The notes below the pieces were generated by a model, which saw only the letters and a program-made list of their open reading frames with translations, was not told the DNA's origin and did not search any database. The position numbers were made by a program, and so were the translations under genes. From Phallusia mammillata (taxonomy: Eukaryota > Chordata > Ascidiacea > Phlebobranchia > Ascidiidae), in NCBI GenBank assembly GCA_003260075.1, contig QLIY01000498.1:1-64000 (forward strand): a stretch of DNA of 64,000 bases, in the 5' to 3' direction. Shown piece by piece: positions 1 to 12,900 of this stretch (the first letter of the stretch is position 1; each line of letters opens with the position of its first letter).

Positions 1-3000
1 TTGCCGACCACTGAACTACACGATACATAAAAATGCGTCAACAGATATTTATTAAAACAATATCGTTCCATCCTCCTAACCAGACAAGTGGCCAGTAGCT
101 ATAATTTTACTTGTATAGGATGGGAACGACTGTCAACGAAACTTCAAACTCGCGAATAAGATCATTTATTGCAACACAACTTTTCGGTTGAGGTAATACG
201 ACCGTTTTCCTGGGAGCACAAATTATTGTGGAAAAGGCGTAGCTTACGATTTCACGTAATGCCCCTAATTATTTGGTTAATGTGCCTGAATAGAATCGGT
301 AAAACTGGCTTGCATTCAGTTCGGTCCAAACCTAGTTTATCTGGCCAGTGTACCACTACCTATTATACTTCTCTGCGTTGTCAATGCTTACAATATTTTT
401 GACCTTTCTTGGGGACCTTCGGAATCATTTTCTCAAGACATTTTTTACATTGTTTCACCACAATAAAACAAAGTTTCAAAAAAAAAACAACCGTCCCCCC
501 CCCCCCTTCGGAATCATTTTCTCAAGACATTTTTTACATTGTTTCACCACAATAGATGCGTCTTGTTCTAGTTTCAAAATAAAACAACCGTCACATGGTC
601 ATGTTACTTTGTTTCTCTGTAAATGCTCTTTGTTTGACGTACAGCTTGGGTTCTATTATAGGCTACAATATAGTTTATTACAAAGAAAACTGTAACAAAA
701 TCTTTGTTGGTAGAGCAACTCGCTATTCTTGACTTCACAAGGTCAAAAGGTTCGGTTTATTTCAAATTTGAGCTTAAACCCCAGCAAACGTATCACGCTA
801 TGTTCAAACTTTTGCTTTAGCGTATATAACATAAACATTTTACGAACACAACAGTGAAAGATAAGGGACAGCCGTCTGATAGATTGTTGATGAGCAATCT
901 CATTCGGTTTCTGATGTAATTTCCTGCGTCTATGCGTCAGTTGAATGAAGGAAGTGTAAAACAATATAGTAACAAGCGAAAACCTTTCCTTTGTCGTAAT
1001 GCTGAACTATATGGACACACTGTCTTCCAAAAAAAATTCGGCAAATCTGTTTGTTGTCTTTAGTTGAACTGAATACATACAAGACTGCCTGAAACTGAAA
1101 TTTATACAATGTTAAATCGACTGCCTTTTCTTATCTCCATATAACCACTTAGTTAAATATCTGGCCATATGTTTTGATAGTGCGATATGAACTTGCCAAA
1201 AACACTCGCGAAAATACGGTTCCTAAGCACTCCACTCCATTAGAAAAAAGTTCCGCACTGATTTGAAAACAAGTTTGTTTGTAAAACCACACAGCAGTCT
1301 GTGACGAGTCATAGAGTTTACGGATCGCTGAAAATATGTAATGGTCTGCTACCTGCTAGCGCTTTTTAAAACCACTGGCCAAAACCGACTGTAAAGCTTT
1401 TTCGGTCGCTATGACGAAGGGGTTGAAGACTAATTCAACCTTAATTTGTATGTAGCCTGGACAATTGCTGTAGTTTTTACACAACTTTAACAAAACATCT
1501 TTTATGTTCACTTTTTATGTGCATTTAACTTAACCATGCCTTTCAATGGAAACGCACCTTTTCAAAGATATCTTTTATGGCCCATGCATTGTGTTACGTG
1601 GTAAAAATAGCCTTGCACAGCAAATAAATTGAATTTTAAAACTTGGTCCCAACTTTAAATAGAAGTAAAACCTCCAAAATTAAAACATTTTGACTACTTT
1701 AGCGAAGCATTGTATCAGTGTATCGTTTTGTATTAATTATGACTTACTTCTGTGGCTGCTTTATAAACTACTACCTTAATTTCTGGCGTACAAATTTAGA
1801 TTACCTCGTTAAAATTTATCAATTTATTTGCAATAATCTCTGCCACGGTTCGTACCTTTGTTTTTTCAGCAGGTCTCGCAGTAAACCGCTACCGTTTAAT
1901 ATTACAGATGGGTAAACCATCCTTTCTCCGTCACGTAGACTGTTTACATGTCTTTTGTTACCTTTCCCCACCCGTTTCTGTTGGAAAATACCTTTGTTTC
2001 GCAGCCTTTTTTGTCCTCCTAGTGCGGTACGATACGGTTTACTGGCTACCTTAATCTTACGTGGCAGTCGACTCAGGGTCCGCCATGTAAGACATCGCAG
2101 CCAAAACTCAATACAGCGTGATTCGATAAAATAACCGTCGAAAATAATTGTCTTTGATAGAGCTAAAATCAAAAAGAGTCCACTATATACTAGCACCTAC
2201 ATATCTGTTTCTTTGTGAATTTTGAAACGTTTCTTCATTTTCCCCCAGCCGTACTTTTACAGCATACAAATGATAGTCAGATCGAATGGTTGTTTTAATT
2301 CTGGACTTGCTTGAAATTTGTTGTTCTTATGTTACGTTCCATTTTGTGCATCCTCGGTACTAGAGATGCCAAATGTATAGGCGCTTAGTTATAAGTCGGG
2401 ACGGACTTTTTCGGGCGCGTTCTGACTCGAATTTGAATGCAACAGACTTTGGGATTTGTTTCTTGAAAAACAAAGTTGGGATTCTATCTGGTTTTGGCCT
2501 TTTATTTCGGGTTGTGGTCACAATTTTAGGCCCACCTTAAACTCTGTAGGCAATTGACCACTATCAAAGTTTAAATTAAATAATGTTAGTTTTGAGCGTT
2601 CCATTGGCCTCTGTTGAAACTTTAATATTGTCCCACGGGTTCAACCACAGTCTTTTCCAGTCAGACGTAGCCCGCCAGTTTTGTTGAGTCGCCCGCGGTC
2701 CTATACGGCAGAACATACCCAGAACACGGAATTCAAGCACCATTCAATCATCAGGACACTTAGCTTGATAACCCATTTTTCGGTGTCCGTGCTGTTTACG
2801 TAACCGTTCAACAATGAGCTTGACTTTGACTTTGTCCATTGCAAGCGTTCCAAATACACCCAACCAATATGATTGTGTCAGTCGCATTTACAACGGCCCT
2901 TTCTCTATTCTAAAACAACAAACTTAACAATACGTTTGTTTCCGACAAACGTTCAGCTTGGTTCATTCCATAGAATAGTAGACGCTAGCTACAACGGCTG

Positions 3001-3582
3001 GCGACATCGAGCGAGAGACTTATTTTTCATTCGTGATGTATAAATCACTTTCCAAAGTCGTCTAACTTGTGTGCAGTCATTTTCAAAGTCCATTCAAACG
3101 GTATGTTGAAGTACAAAGTTAAATGTGGGAAGGTGAATGTAAATGGTTTCTTACAACGACATATTCCATCGAGGGCTATTGAGTAAGAGAGTAAAAAACT
3201 ATTTAGTGAAAGTAAAAAAAAACTACCAACTGTGATGATATATACTGCCTCTAGTGATCACGTCTCCTGTGCGCACAACAGGCTATCTCGTAAAATAAAA
3301 CTTATTTGTTGTGTGCCTCCTGTTTTATGTGGTATGAAATTATGTTAATAATTAACGGTTTTTCCAAGTCTCGAGCTTTTCGTTTAACAAACGTTTTGAA
3401 TGACTTTTTTTCAATAAAACCGATTCCGTGAGATGTCGCTGTACACACGTTTTGAGGTTGCTATTTATTTACCGCCTTTGCGAATAATTGACACAGGTTC
3501 GTATTTAACATTCGTGCGAATTTTCGTACCAAGTACACCTAGATATATTTTGAATATATATATAGCTTATTTGATACATAGC
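1..3582. other. Upstream intergenic DNA, no gene recognised
   Basis: No exon chain with splice sites and recognisable protein was found on either strand. The open frames here, including one of 125 codons on the minus strand at 1819-2196, have no domain, signal or composition that I recognise. A C run at 495-506 separates two copies of one segment (about 419-494 and 507-590). The rest is A+T-rich unique-looking sequence. Confidence 0.6.
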
Positions 3583-3753
3583 CAGGGTTGCCATAACGTC
3601 CTTATTTCTAAGATTTGCCCTTATTTTGAAGGGTGATGTCTTAGAATATTCTAATGTCCTTGAAGATTTGTTTAAAAATGTTTGTATCGTTTCATATGAA
3701 AATTTATTTTTTCGGTTGTCCTTATTTTGGGCTTCATGTCGATGGCTAACGTG
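3583..3753. mobile_element. hAT-type MITE
   Basis: The 5' part (cagggttgccataacgtcc) matches the MITE at 57925-58158, and the two share an internal 'gtccttattttg' motif. Flanking octamers tacatagc and tacataag agree at 6 of 8 positions, as expected for an aged 8-bp hAT target duplication. The 3' terminal repeat is degraded (ggctaacgtg where the other copy has ggcaaccctg). It has no coding capacity. Confidence 0.6.
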
Positions 3754-5600
3754 TACATAAGTTTAGCTTATTAACAGGCTTAGGGTAAAACATACAAAAC
3801 AATTAGACGCCTTGATTTGCCATTACCTGCAAAATTGTAAAATGTCGGTTTTAATTTTAATCCCTGGTAAAAATATATTTCATTATTGTTAAAGGTTCTG
3901 TCGCACACAGTATAGCTATAATTTGTTAATGTTGCAAGAATAGGCGCAGGCAGCCATTTACCCGGGCTATCTCAAAACCCTCTCTAAAATTAGAGGATTT
4001 ATTTACTGTCAACAACACGCGTTGGGCTTTTATACCCTCGTACAGTCTTTTTATTGTTTGTTTGAACGATGTTATAGCTACGAAGTCACAAGCACGACCA
4101 ATTCGCCTTCATTCGTGACCGACCGGACGCTTTTGTTCATCTTATATTTATTTCGCAAACAAGATCAGGCGGTTTTACGACCCTAAATCGTAAAACTTCC
4201 AAGTAAAAAAGAACTTGGTAAACGTAAGTTCCCTCTTTTTTCGTTCGCTGAAGTTTAGGCTAGTGCCGTTTTGACGATAAACAGAAGGGCTGCGAAAATA
4301 AACATGGGTTTTACCGGTGTTTGGTTTTCCTATTGTTATGTGTTCTGTGAGTCAAACAGTTATATTAAAATCCAACTAAGTCTCCACTACAAACATTCCG
4401 CGTCCTACAAAATTTTCGCTCGTAGTGAAAGAGAATTTCCACCTTTTAGGCTAAACTAAAAGTAAAATAAATCTCCACATGAAAATAGACTTTTAGTCGA
4501 CAATATACTGTGGCCTTATAGGCCTAAGCTGAACAGCTAAAATACTACGGCATGCCCATAGCGTAAATTAATGACCTTTTATGGTGCATCGCTAATAATA
4601 ATCAATAGCCTACACATCTTAGCACAATTAAAGCCACTGCTTTTCTATGCAACTCTGTGTATAAATAATAGTCACATTGGCGTTTCGTGGTGGTGTTGCA
4701 CGGGCCTGTAGTTTGTCTCAGCGAAAAATAGCTACAAATAGCTAGGCTACCTTATGAAGATATAGCCCATAGTGGTTTATTACGTTCGTATGCCTGGTGT
4801 AGTCTGTTGTGGATTGCTGTTGGTAAAGTCCAAATTCGGTTCATGTATTCTGAATACGGCCTGGTGCGCACCAAAGTTGACGTAACTTCCGTGTAGGCCT
4901 ACATACCGTCTATGACGTCAGGCTATTTTTTGGTATTTAAATGAAACACTAGTCCCAAATTTCCGTGCTGACTTCGCTACACAATGCCATAATTCATATT
5001 CCGACACGACAGCTTAGATACGAACCGAGAGTGGAACTAACAACAGAAACCTCAATTTTGTCGGTGATTTCGTGTACGGGCGCACAGGATTCGAAAAAAG
5101 GGCGCGTCAGACACCAAAACATTGGCGTGATGGGAAAAAAAGACATTTGGATCTCACATGTGCGAATTGGCAGACGTCCACCTCGTAAGTTGTGATGTCT
5201 GATTGATATGATTCACCACATGCGTTAGGTCATCACGATGTCGCGAACTGACGTGCTTAGCAATCGTTGCCGCCTAAAATAAACTTCGCAAGGCCAGTTG
5301 TGTAGTTACTAGTCAGTGTTAATGTTAACATTATTTTACTTGTTCTGTTATGTAAGCTACAGTTCACTTGTGTGTTATGTGTAAAGTTGATTTGCAAAGT
5401 TTAACAAGTTGAAACTGATTGTTTGTAAGAATATTTGGAAACGTGATTTTAGACAGCAATTTTAACTTAAATTTAACAAATGTTGACAAAAGGTTTTGTG
5501 TTAAAAAGTGGTTGATTGACATGCAATATTCTTGTGTTCACTTTAAAGAATATGTAAAACTCTTTCTTGTATGCATTAAGTATACAGCAATGGGTTAGCA
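3754..5600. other. Intergenic DNA, no gene recognised
   Basis: No supported coding exon was seen. One TGACGTCA octamer lies near 4914. Open frames of 62 and 76 codons lack recognisable features. The stretch may contain promoter or 5' untranslated sequence of the prominin gene downstream, but nothing in the sequence proves it. Confidence 0.5.
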
Positions 5601-5879
5601 CAGCGCACAGGGGTCAGCAACCTTTTTGGCGAGGCGTGACAATTTACTTGTTACTTCCATGTATTAATGCCCTTGCATGCCAATCTTTTTTAAAATAATT
5701 CCCCCCCCCCCCAGCAGATATCAATAATAAAGAGAAAGCAGAGTGTTTTGTGAATGTAGGGCTGTATTTTAAGAAAATACCATGATAAAAACTATAAACA
5801 AGCAGTGTAACAGGTTAAAAAACCCCGCGAATCGGTTGGCGTGCCATGAAAAACATGTGCCAGGGGTTGCCGACCCCTG
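5601..5879. mobile_element. hAT-type MITE (ggttgccgacccctg family)
   Basis: Ends read cag...ggtcagcaacc and ggttgccgacccctg, an inverted pair, flanked by the exact octamer ggttagca at 5593-5600 and 5880-5887. The body matches the copy at 50554-50835 (shared 'tttttggcga', 'aataataaagag', 'aatcggttggcgtgcc'). Seven extra bases (cagcgca) sit at the left end. A C run at 5701-5712 replaces a few bases of the body, as judged against the other copy. Confidence 0.8.
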
Positions 5880-6128
5880 GGTTAGCACATGTTAAAGAAC
5901 AAGCAAAAACAAACAAAATTGTGATGTATTTGAGTGTTATTAAAATACAAAAACTTATTTTTAACAATTGTAAATGTTTAAAAAAAGTTAATGTTTTAAG
6001 TCATTTTGCTAGATTTACTACGTTTAATTTTTGGCAGCAATTTTATTCTTAGAATAAACTTCAGTAAATAACCATTATTTATTTTGGCAGATTTGCTTAC
6101 TTTTATATAACATTTATTACTAGTGAAT

Positions 6129-6990
6129 ATGGATTATACGTTATATGTTGCCATATGTATATTGTCTTTATTGTCCGGGTGTTCGGCCCCCCCCCCCCCC
6201 CCCCCCCCCCTATGTATATTGTCTTTATTGTCCGGGTGTTCGGCGCAAAACGTCACATATGAAGATTTGCCGCAGGTCAGTATGAAAATATGAATTACAA
6301 AGCACAAGAGGGGCACATTTTAACATTAAAGGGTGCATGTTTTCTAACCATTTTTTGCAAAGCTGTGGCTTTGGTGGGTTAAGCAAAAATGAAACAAATA
6401 CCTAGAATCACAACTTTGGCATAGTCGAGATTTGTTATGTAAATGTAACTATAAACTTAGCATTACCTTTTTAATTGTTGTGCAACTTACGCTTGCTAAA
6501 GATTTTCTATATTTAGGGAACTTACTCAGAAGTATCTGTTGAAATCAGCGTAAGCTCCCTAAGTCACCTGTATGTAATGACCAGGGAGTTTGTGAACATT
6601 GTGTTCAAACCGTTTTCTGCAATTGAAGGTATGTGACAAGTAGCCAGAGATATGATTTAAAAGAGTAAATGTTATTTTCTTTACTTGAATGGGTACCATC
6701 AATTTATTCGCTCGATCGTGCCAAAACTATTGTAAAGTAAAGTTTTTGTATTCTTCTGAAAAACCTATGATATTTTATGTATCTGTTTTAAAAGTTGATG
6801 TTGGATGCCCCCCCCCCCCCCCCCCCCCCCCCCCACTACTTAGCGGTCACCCAAACCAAACCTTAAAAAACCCTGGTTGGATGTATTTATATGTTGAATA
6901 AATATCTTGTTGTGCACAGAATTCATCTACAGTATAGTGACAGAAAACCAAGGGAATTTTCTAAATGAACTTCTGGCACAATGGCAAACA
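6129..6990 (+). CDS. PROM1: Prominin exons 1-3: signal peptide and N-terminal ectodomain
   Basis: Exon 1 starts at ATG 6129 with a hydrophobic leader (MDYTLYVAICILSLLSGCSA) followed by QNVTYEDLPQ and donor gtcagt. It is split by a C run (6187-6210) between two copies of a 34-base segment. The extra 57 bases are a multiple of three, so a literal reading stays open but adds 19 false residues. Exon 2 (6517-6628) and exon 3 (6920-6990) encode the segment ending in NFLNELLAQWQT, which resembles the region before TM1 in vertebrate prominins. A partial copy of exon 3 follows the C run at 7088-7097. An acceptor-like ttttggcag at 6082-6090 could mark a 5' untranslated or trans-spliced exon. Confidence 0.85.
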
Positions 6991-9900
6991 GTAAGTGTGT
7001 ACAACTAAATGGTCATTAGAGATAGATTTTATAGCATAATTTGGTATTTTAAAACCACCTTTTCTATTTCTTCTTTTTAGAAATAATCCCCCCCCCCGGG
7101 AATTTTCTAAATGAACTTCTGGCACAATGGCAAACAGTAAGTGTGCGAATGATAGAAAAACACTTTTACAAATATTGAAGTAATTTTGCTGGTTTGGATG
7201 TATACCAATTTTTGGGTTCTAACTTAACTAATGTAAAAGATATATCATTAATCTTAACCTATATAGTACAACTAAATGGTCATTAGAGTTGGATTTTATA
7301 GCATAATTTAGTATTTTAAAACCACCTTTTCTATTTCTTCTTTTTAGAAAGAACGTTTATTCAGAAGGCGTTATTATGCCATGACTTTTGCTCACTTTTT
7401 TGCTAAAATTTCAGTCCCCAAAATGTTACATTTTATTTGGTCGAATTATTTTTCTTATTTAAGTTCTAAAAGGTCAATTTCTAATCTATGTTCAATTTTA
7501 AACAACATTAATTAATACACTATTTCCATTAAAATAATTGGAATACTTTTCAATCCCCCCCCCCATATCAATTTCTAATCTATGTTCAATTTTAAACAAC
7601 ATTAATTAATACCCTATTTCCATTAAAATAATTGGAATACTATTCAACTTTCTACATCTACTAAGGTCTAAAATTCTGTTAAATGCTTCTTAAGTCATAG
7701 AATGACAAGTTGTCACAAGAATTGTAATGACACATGGGCACTGTTTAGTCATCTTAGTTTAAAGATTTTAAATTTCACATTACTTTGACCAGTCTTTGCC
7801 ATGGCACCTGTTCATCGCATACAAGGTATATTTATAGATTGCTTGTACAAGTCATTCATGTCTAGTGCGTAGTTCCATTTAGATTTCTGTACTGTCATAA
7901 GGATGTGTAATAGTGCATTATTTCCCCATACAAATACCTATTGCACAATATTTCACCCATTTCTTTTTCTAACTCCACTTTGAGAAGTCAACCTAAAAAT
8001 GTTTCGGAAATGTGTATTTTACTATTGTTAGTCTATCATTTGTGTGTGTCCACAGGCATTTAGCTTTCATACGTTCTTCTGGTAGGTAATAATGTCATTT
8101 TGTGGTAAATGTTCGTATTTGACAATGTCATGTATCATTCAGTGTTGTTTTGAGTGCATGGTCATGTTTAAAACTGTTGTTATATTTTAAACCATGATGG
8201 TGAAAGCAACATGTTGTGACATGTATTTAGCCCACTTAGTAATCACTTTGTTGGCAAAAAAACAAAATTAAAAATTATTCCTTTACCATCTTGGGACATA
8301 AACATTTCCCTCATTTGAAATAGAAATACATTCTCATTAATGTGATAAATTCCTTTTGCTAAACCTACACTATGATTCACCTTTAAAATCATGAGGCAAT
8401 TTGACATACACATTTACTGGTGCTTTCCTGATGCTTTATCACCCGATCCCACTGATACTACTTCAAGTGGGTTGTTTTGGGTGATAAGGGTACTTTTCAG
8501 TGCATCTATTGGAATGCCATTGTTTTGTGTTGTGTTGGCTAAATTAACTTGCCACTTGATGATTTAACAACTGTTGCTGGTAGAAAACATTTTAACAGTG
8601 TGAAAACTCATATACAGTATTTGGGGTTGGGAAGTGTGGAATAAATGAATGTAAATTATTAAATGTACCCTAGAAGTGACTTTGGTGCCTGTTTGTTGTA
8701 GCAAACAATATTATGACTTTCCCTACACAGGAAATACCAGCTTGTAAACTTCCTTTATAGGGCCCATGTTAAACTTGGCATTACCTTTTCAATACACAAC
8801 TCCGTTTTGCATTTAAAGTCCACCAAAACAACTGTATTAATTGTGAACAATCATACACAATATCAAATTTAATTTATTATTATATATCACCACAGTAACC
8901 ATTTTGATGTTGCTGTTTTTCCACAGTAACCATTTTGAATAATTAAAATCACTGATTTGTGCAGTATATACTATTTTCTGCAACAGCCATATAAAATGAC
9001 TAAAGCTTGTGCATAACATTTGCATAAAATATGAGCTTACAGTACTTCTTTTTGTTGTGGCATAATGATGTTGCATTTGAATGGCATAAATTGGTACTTC
9101 TAGTAGCACTGGAACTAATTGTGGTTATTGTTAGAATCTCGCTTTGTCATTGTTTCCTTTGGGTTTTCAGCACTGATGGCCTATTGTGTCCTTAAGCCAT
9201 GATAAGTGGGGCTTATCTTTCTGTATGTCTTTGACAATCGAATGTTGCTGGTTTTTCAAGAGCCGAATGTATATCTTTGGTTTTGGTTGCCTAGTTACAC
9301 TCAATTTTGGCTGTTTTATCCAAAAATTCTTTAATATAGGTTGTTTTACAGCATAATACAATTAACTAATGCACAAAAATGGTAAACTTTATCCATTTTC
9401 ACACCCTGTATGCACAGTTAAGCATAAAAACAAAAGATTGTCAATGTATGTCTTTGTAGGGTGTAGTATACAACTGGTGTATAAAAATGTGAATGTCACA
9501 TTTGTTGCCCCCCCCCCTGGTAAACTTTATCCATTTTCACACCCTGTATGCACAGTTAAGCATAACAACAAAAGAATGTCAAAGTATGTCTTTGTAGGGT
9601 GTTGTATATAACTGGTGTATAAAAAATGTTAATGTCGCATTTGTTTGTTTATGTTGTATTTGCCACTGTTGTTTTATATTTTACATTGGTGGAAAACATA
9701 AAAGCAACTATTACAGTATTATTAAAAATACTTTTAAAAAGGCAACTCAATGCTACTATCTTGCCATAAAAAACGATGACAAAATAATTAACTTTATTTA
9801 ATTTGTTCTTGTCAATGATAAACCATCCTACAATATATTTGAAAGTCAAAGTGTCTTTGAACGTTACACCTAACTTTACCTAAAAAATATTTACACAAGC

Positions 9901-12900
9901 TTTAACTTTTAGCTCGCAGCCTTCGAGGTGGGCTACATGACCTGCCTAGTCGCTGGGTGTTTGTTCATCATATTTGTACCACTTGTGGGCGCCATTATGT
10001 GCTGCTGTCGAACTTGCTGCGACAACTGCGGAGGAGAAATGACTCAAAAGAAAAGTCGAACCCACAGCAAGTGGAGGCATTGCCTCTGCATATCCCTTTT
10101 AATCCTCACTGTGTTTATGGCGTAAGTACAACTTTCATTTAGTTTTGATTTTTTAGGAAGTAAGAGGCGTACTAATAAGCTATGTTGTATATTTTTATTG
10201 GCACTTTATTAAATTTTGTCTGAACCAGATTTTATAGAACCTAAACCATGCACTTGGTCTTGTGCACATATTCAATAAATTACAATGTATAAAAAAAAAT
10301 CCTTTCAGAATTATACCATCTATGTTGTAAATTTTGTGGCGTAATTGAGTAGGGACTTTTATGAAATTTTTCAATAACATTATTATTATCTATTCAGTAC
10401 TTAACCATTGGACCAAAATGACACAATTTTGTCATGTGTAAAATGTCAAATACAATGCTTTCAATTGTTCATAAAAATCAGACGCTAAATACTAAAGGGG
10501 TTTTCACTCTTAAGAATTAGATATCCTGTTTGTAAAATGACGTTGACATGCGTTGACAGAAATTTGTTGAAGGGAAAAACATATTTGCTCATGTGTCGGT
10601 TTGTTTTCTCAGTCATGGGTACAAGTACTTTGGCACTTATTGGCATATCACCACGACGCCAAACAGAAGATAACATCCATGGTGTTGTTTGAACACCAAG
10701 GGTTTTATTTGCGTGGAACGTTTACTTTCATTTTGATTTAATCCCGCAAACTTTAATGAAAAATGTGCATTTTTTCCTGGTTTATAAACTAAGAAGTTTC
10801 AGAATTATTTAAGTTAGTTTTCTGCACCGTTGTAAATGTTTGATGAAACCTTACGTTTTGTCTGCTTAAATTTAAAACTTAGTAATTTTGGGAACAATAC
10901 TAAGTGTTTTTGTCCAATGTTATTAAAGTGGTGTCATGTTATCAAACTACTACAATTTGCAGCCCAATTTGCTGGCTAAAACATGGGATATTAGTTGTAT
11001 TTTATAAAACACTTGGAAATCTCTGATGGCACACTTAGGTGCTAAGCTACAGTTTAAAAAACACACGGTATAACCCAAACAGAAATGCCAAATTTTATCT
11101 AGGACTTGTCAACAAATGTACTTTATCACTGATCCCCATAATGTCATAAGGTTTGGTTACCATAGTAATATATAAATAACAAACAGCAATTTTCACACAA
11201 TGTCAGAAGCTATAATTCCATTTAATATGCAACACCTTTTTAAACAGGAATTTTGCCCTTACAACAATCCATTATGGTGTAATCCCAATGTAAGAGGAGA
11301 TAAGACTGAAGCCATATGGCACAGTGCATCTGCCCTTTTGTATATTTAACATGCTTCAGTGATCTATTGCTGGATTAACCTATTTTGCAGACATGCTTAT
11401 TTGTATCCATTTGCTTGCTCTACCACTTTGAATAGCTTTAAAGATTTAATATTTTTTACACAAGATGTAATGTTTTGTATTTCACAGTTCATTTGTGCAT
11501 TAAATTGTTTCAAACAATTTTGAGATGTTGCATTTGCACAAATTTGCATATAACACAAGACTATATATATTGTAGGATTAACCTATTTTACAGACATGCC
11601 TGTTTGTACGCAGTTGCTTAATTTACCCCTTTGCATTGGTTTAAAGATTTATTATTTTTTGCACACAGTGTAAGGTTTTATACTATACTTTAGATTTAGT
11701 TTGTGCATTATGTATTCAAATTTTACTATTATATTTTTTCAGATGTAAAACTTGCCTAAATTTGTACAGAAAACAAGATAGTTTTAATTGTGTATTAACC
11801 TAACTTTTACACATTCCTATTTATGTAGAATTCTTTTCCCTACTCCTTTGCAAATTGAATTTTTTTCAAATGGTGTTAGATTTCATAATTTGTTAAATAT
11901 TGACAGATTTGATCAATTTTTTTAAATGCAAAATTTTGCTAAAAAATTCGACACAAAAATAGAAACCCTGAAAATTGTCCACATTGTTATATCAAGTCAG
12001 TTCAAATGTTATCGAATAAGAAAGTGAAATATGCTGTTTTGTAACATGCCAGTTAATTATCGATTTGTGAGATAACAACCACTTTTACCCAATGATACTC
12101 TCATCTCATTAAATAATTATCACATCAAAGCCTACTGGTAGAACACATCTTTGATAAATTTTCACTCATGTTTTTCTGTCAGCCTTTTTTCATTTCTTTC
12201 TCTTGGATGTAATTTGACACCGTTAAGTAGGAAATTATGGAAGTGATATTTTTTCTGCCTGGGATGCACAGGCTGATCTCTGTTTAATACCCTAAACCAG
12301 ACAAAGCTTTATTTTAATAATATTTGACAATTCTTATCTGTATGATACTAAAACAGAAGGTTAAATTCCAAACACAACATTAGTTTGTTTTAAATTTTAA
12401 CCAAATTTTAAACATTGATAAATTTTAGAAATTCAACCTGAAGGCAGGTAGAAAACATTTCAGCAATTATTAAAGTAATATTTTGTTTATTCGACCAACA
12501 GAAGTAGTGCCAACTGAGAGAGAAAAATTTACTCATAAAACTAATTCGACTGAAATACAAATGCACAAAAACACACAATACAATTTGTGGTTGGAGGCCT
12601 ATAGCCAAACATTCGATACAATGTGCATTTTATATTTAACAAGCATTTTAATGACAGACACATTCAACAGTCAAAGTTACAAGTGCCTTTTTAAATGCTT
12701 CATAAAGCTTATATGTTGACATCAAATTATATGCAAATTGGGTCCTGTTAATATTTGTCCTATGAAACTGTTCAGAAAAAAAATGTTCAGTTTGAAAAAA
12801 CAAACAGGATTTTTGTATGGCCGACAAGACGCTGATAGATCTATTTTAGGCTAACATGGCCGACTGGCAGTTTTTAGTTAAATAATAACCTTCCATGTTC

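Noticed and set aside
1819..2196. 125-codon minus-strand open frame
   Set aside because: No recognisable domain, no splice partners and an ordinary intergenic setting; probably chance.
6187..6834. Long C runs considered as real poly-proline or G-quadruplex elements
   Set aside because: At exon 1 the run is bounded by duplicated sequence and breaks a signal peptide; an assembly join explains it better. The 6808-6834 run has no clear copy and stays uncertain.
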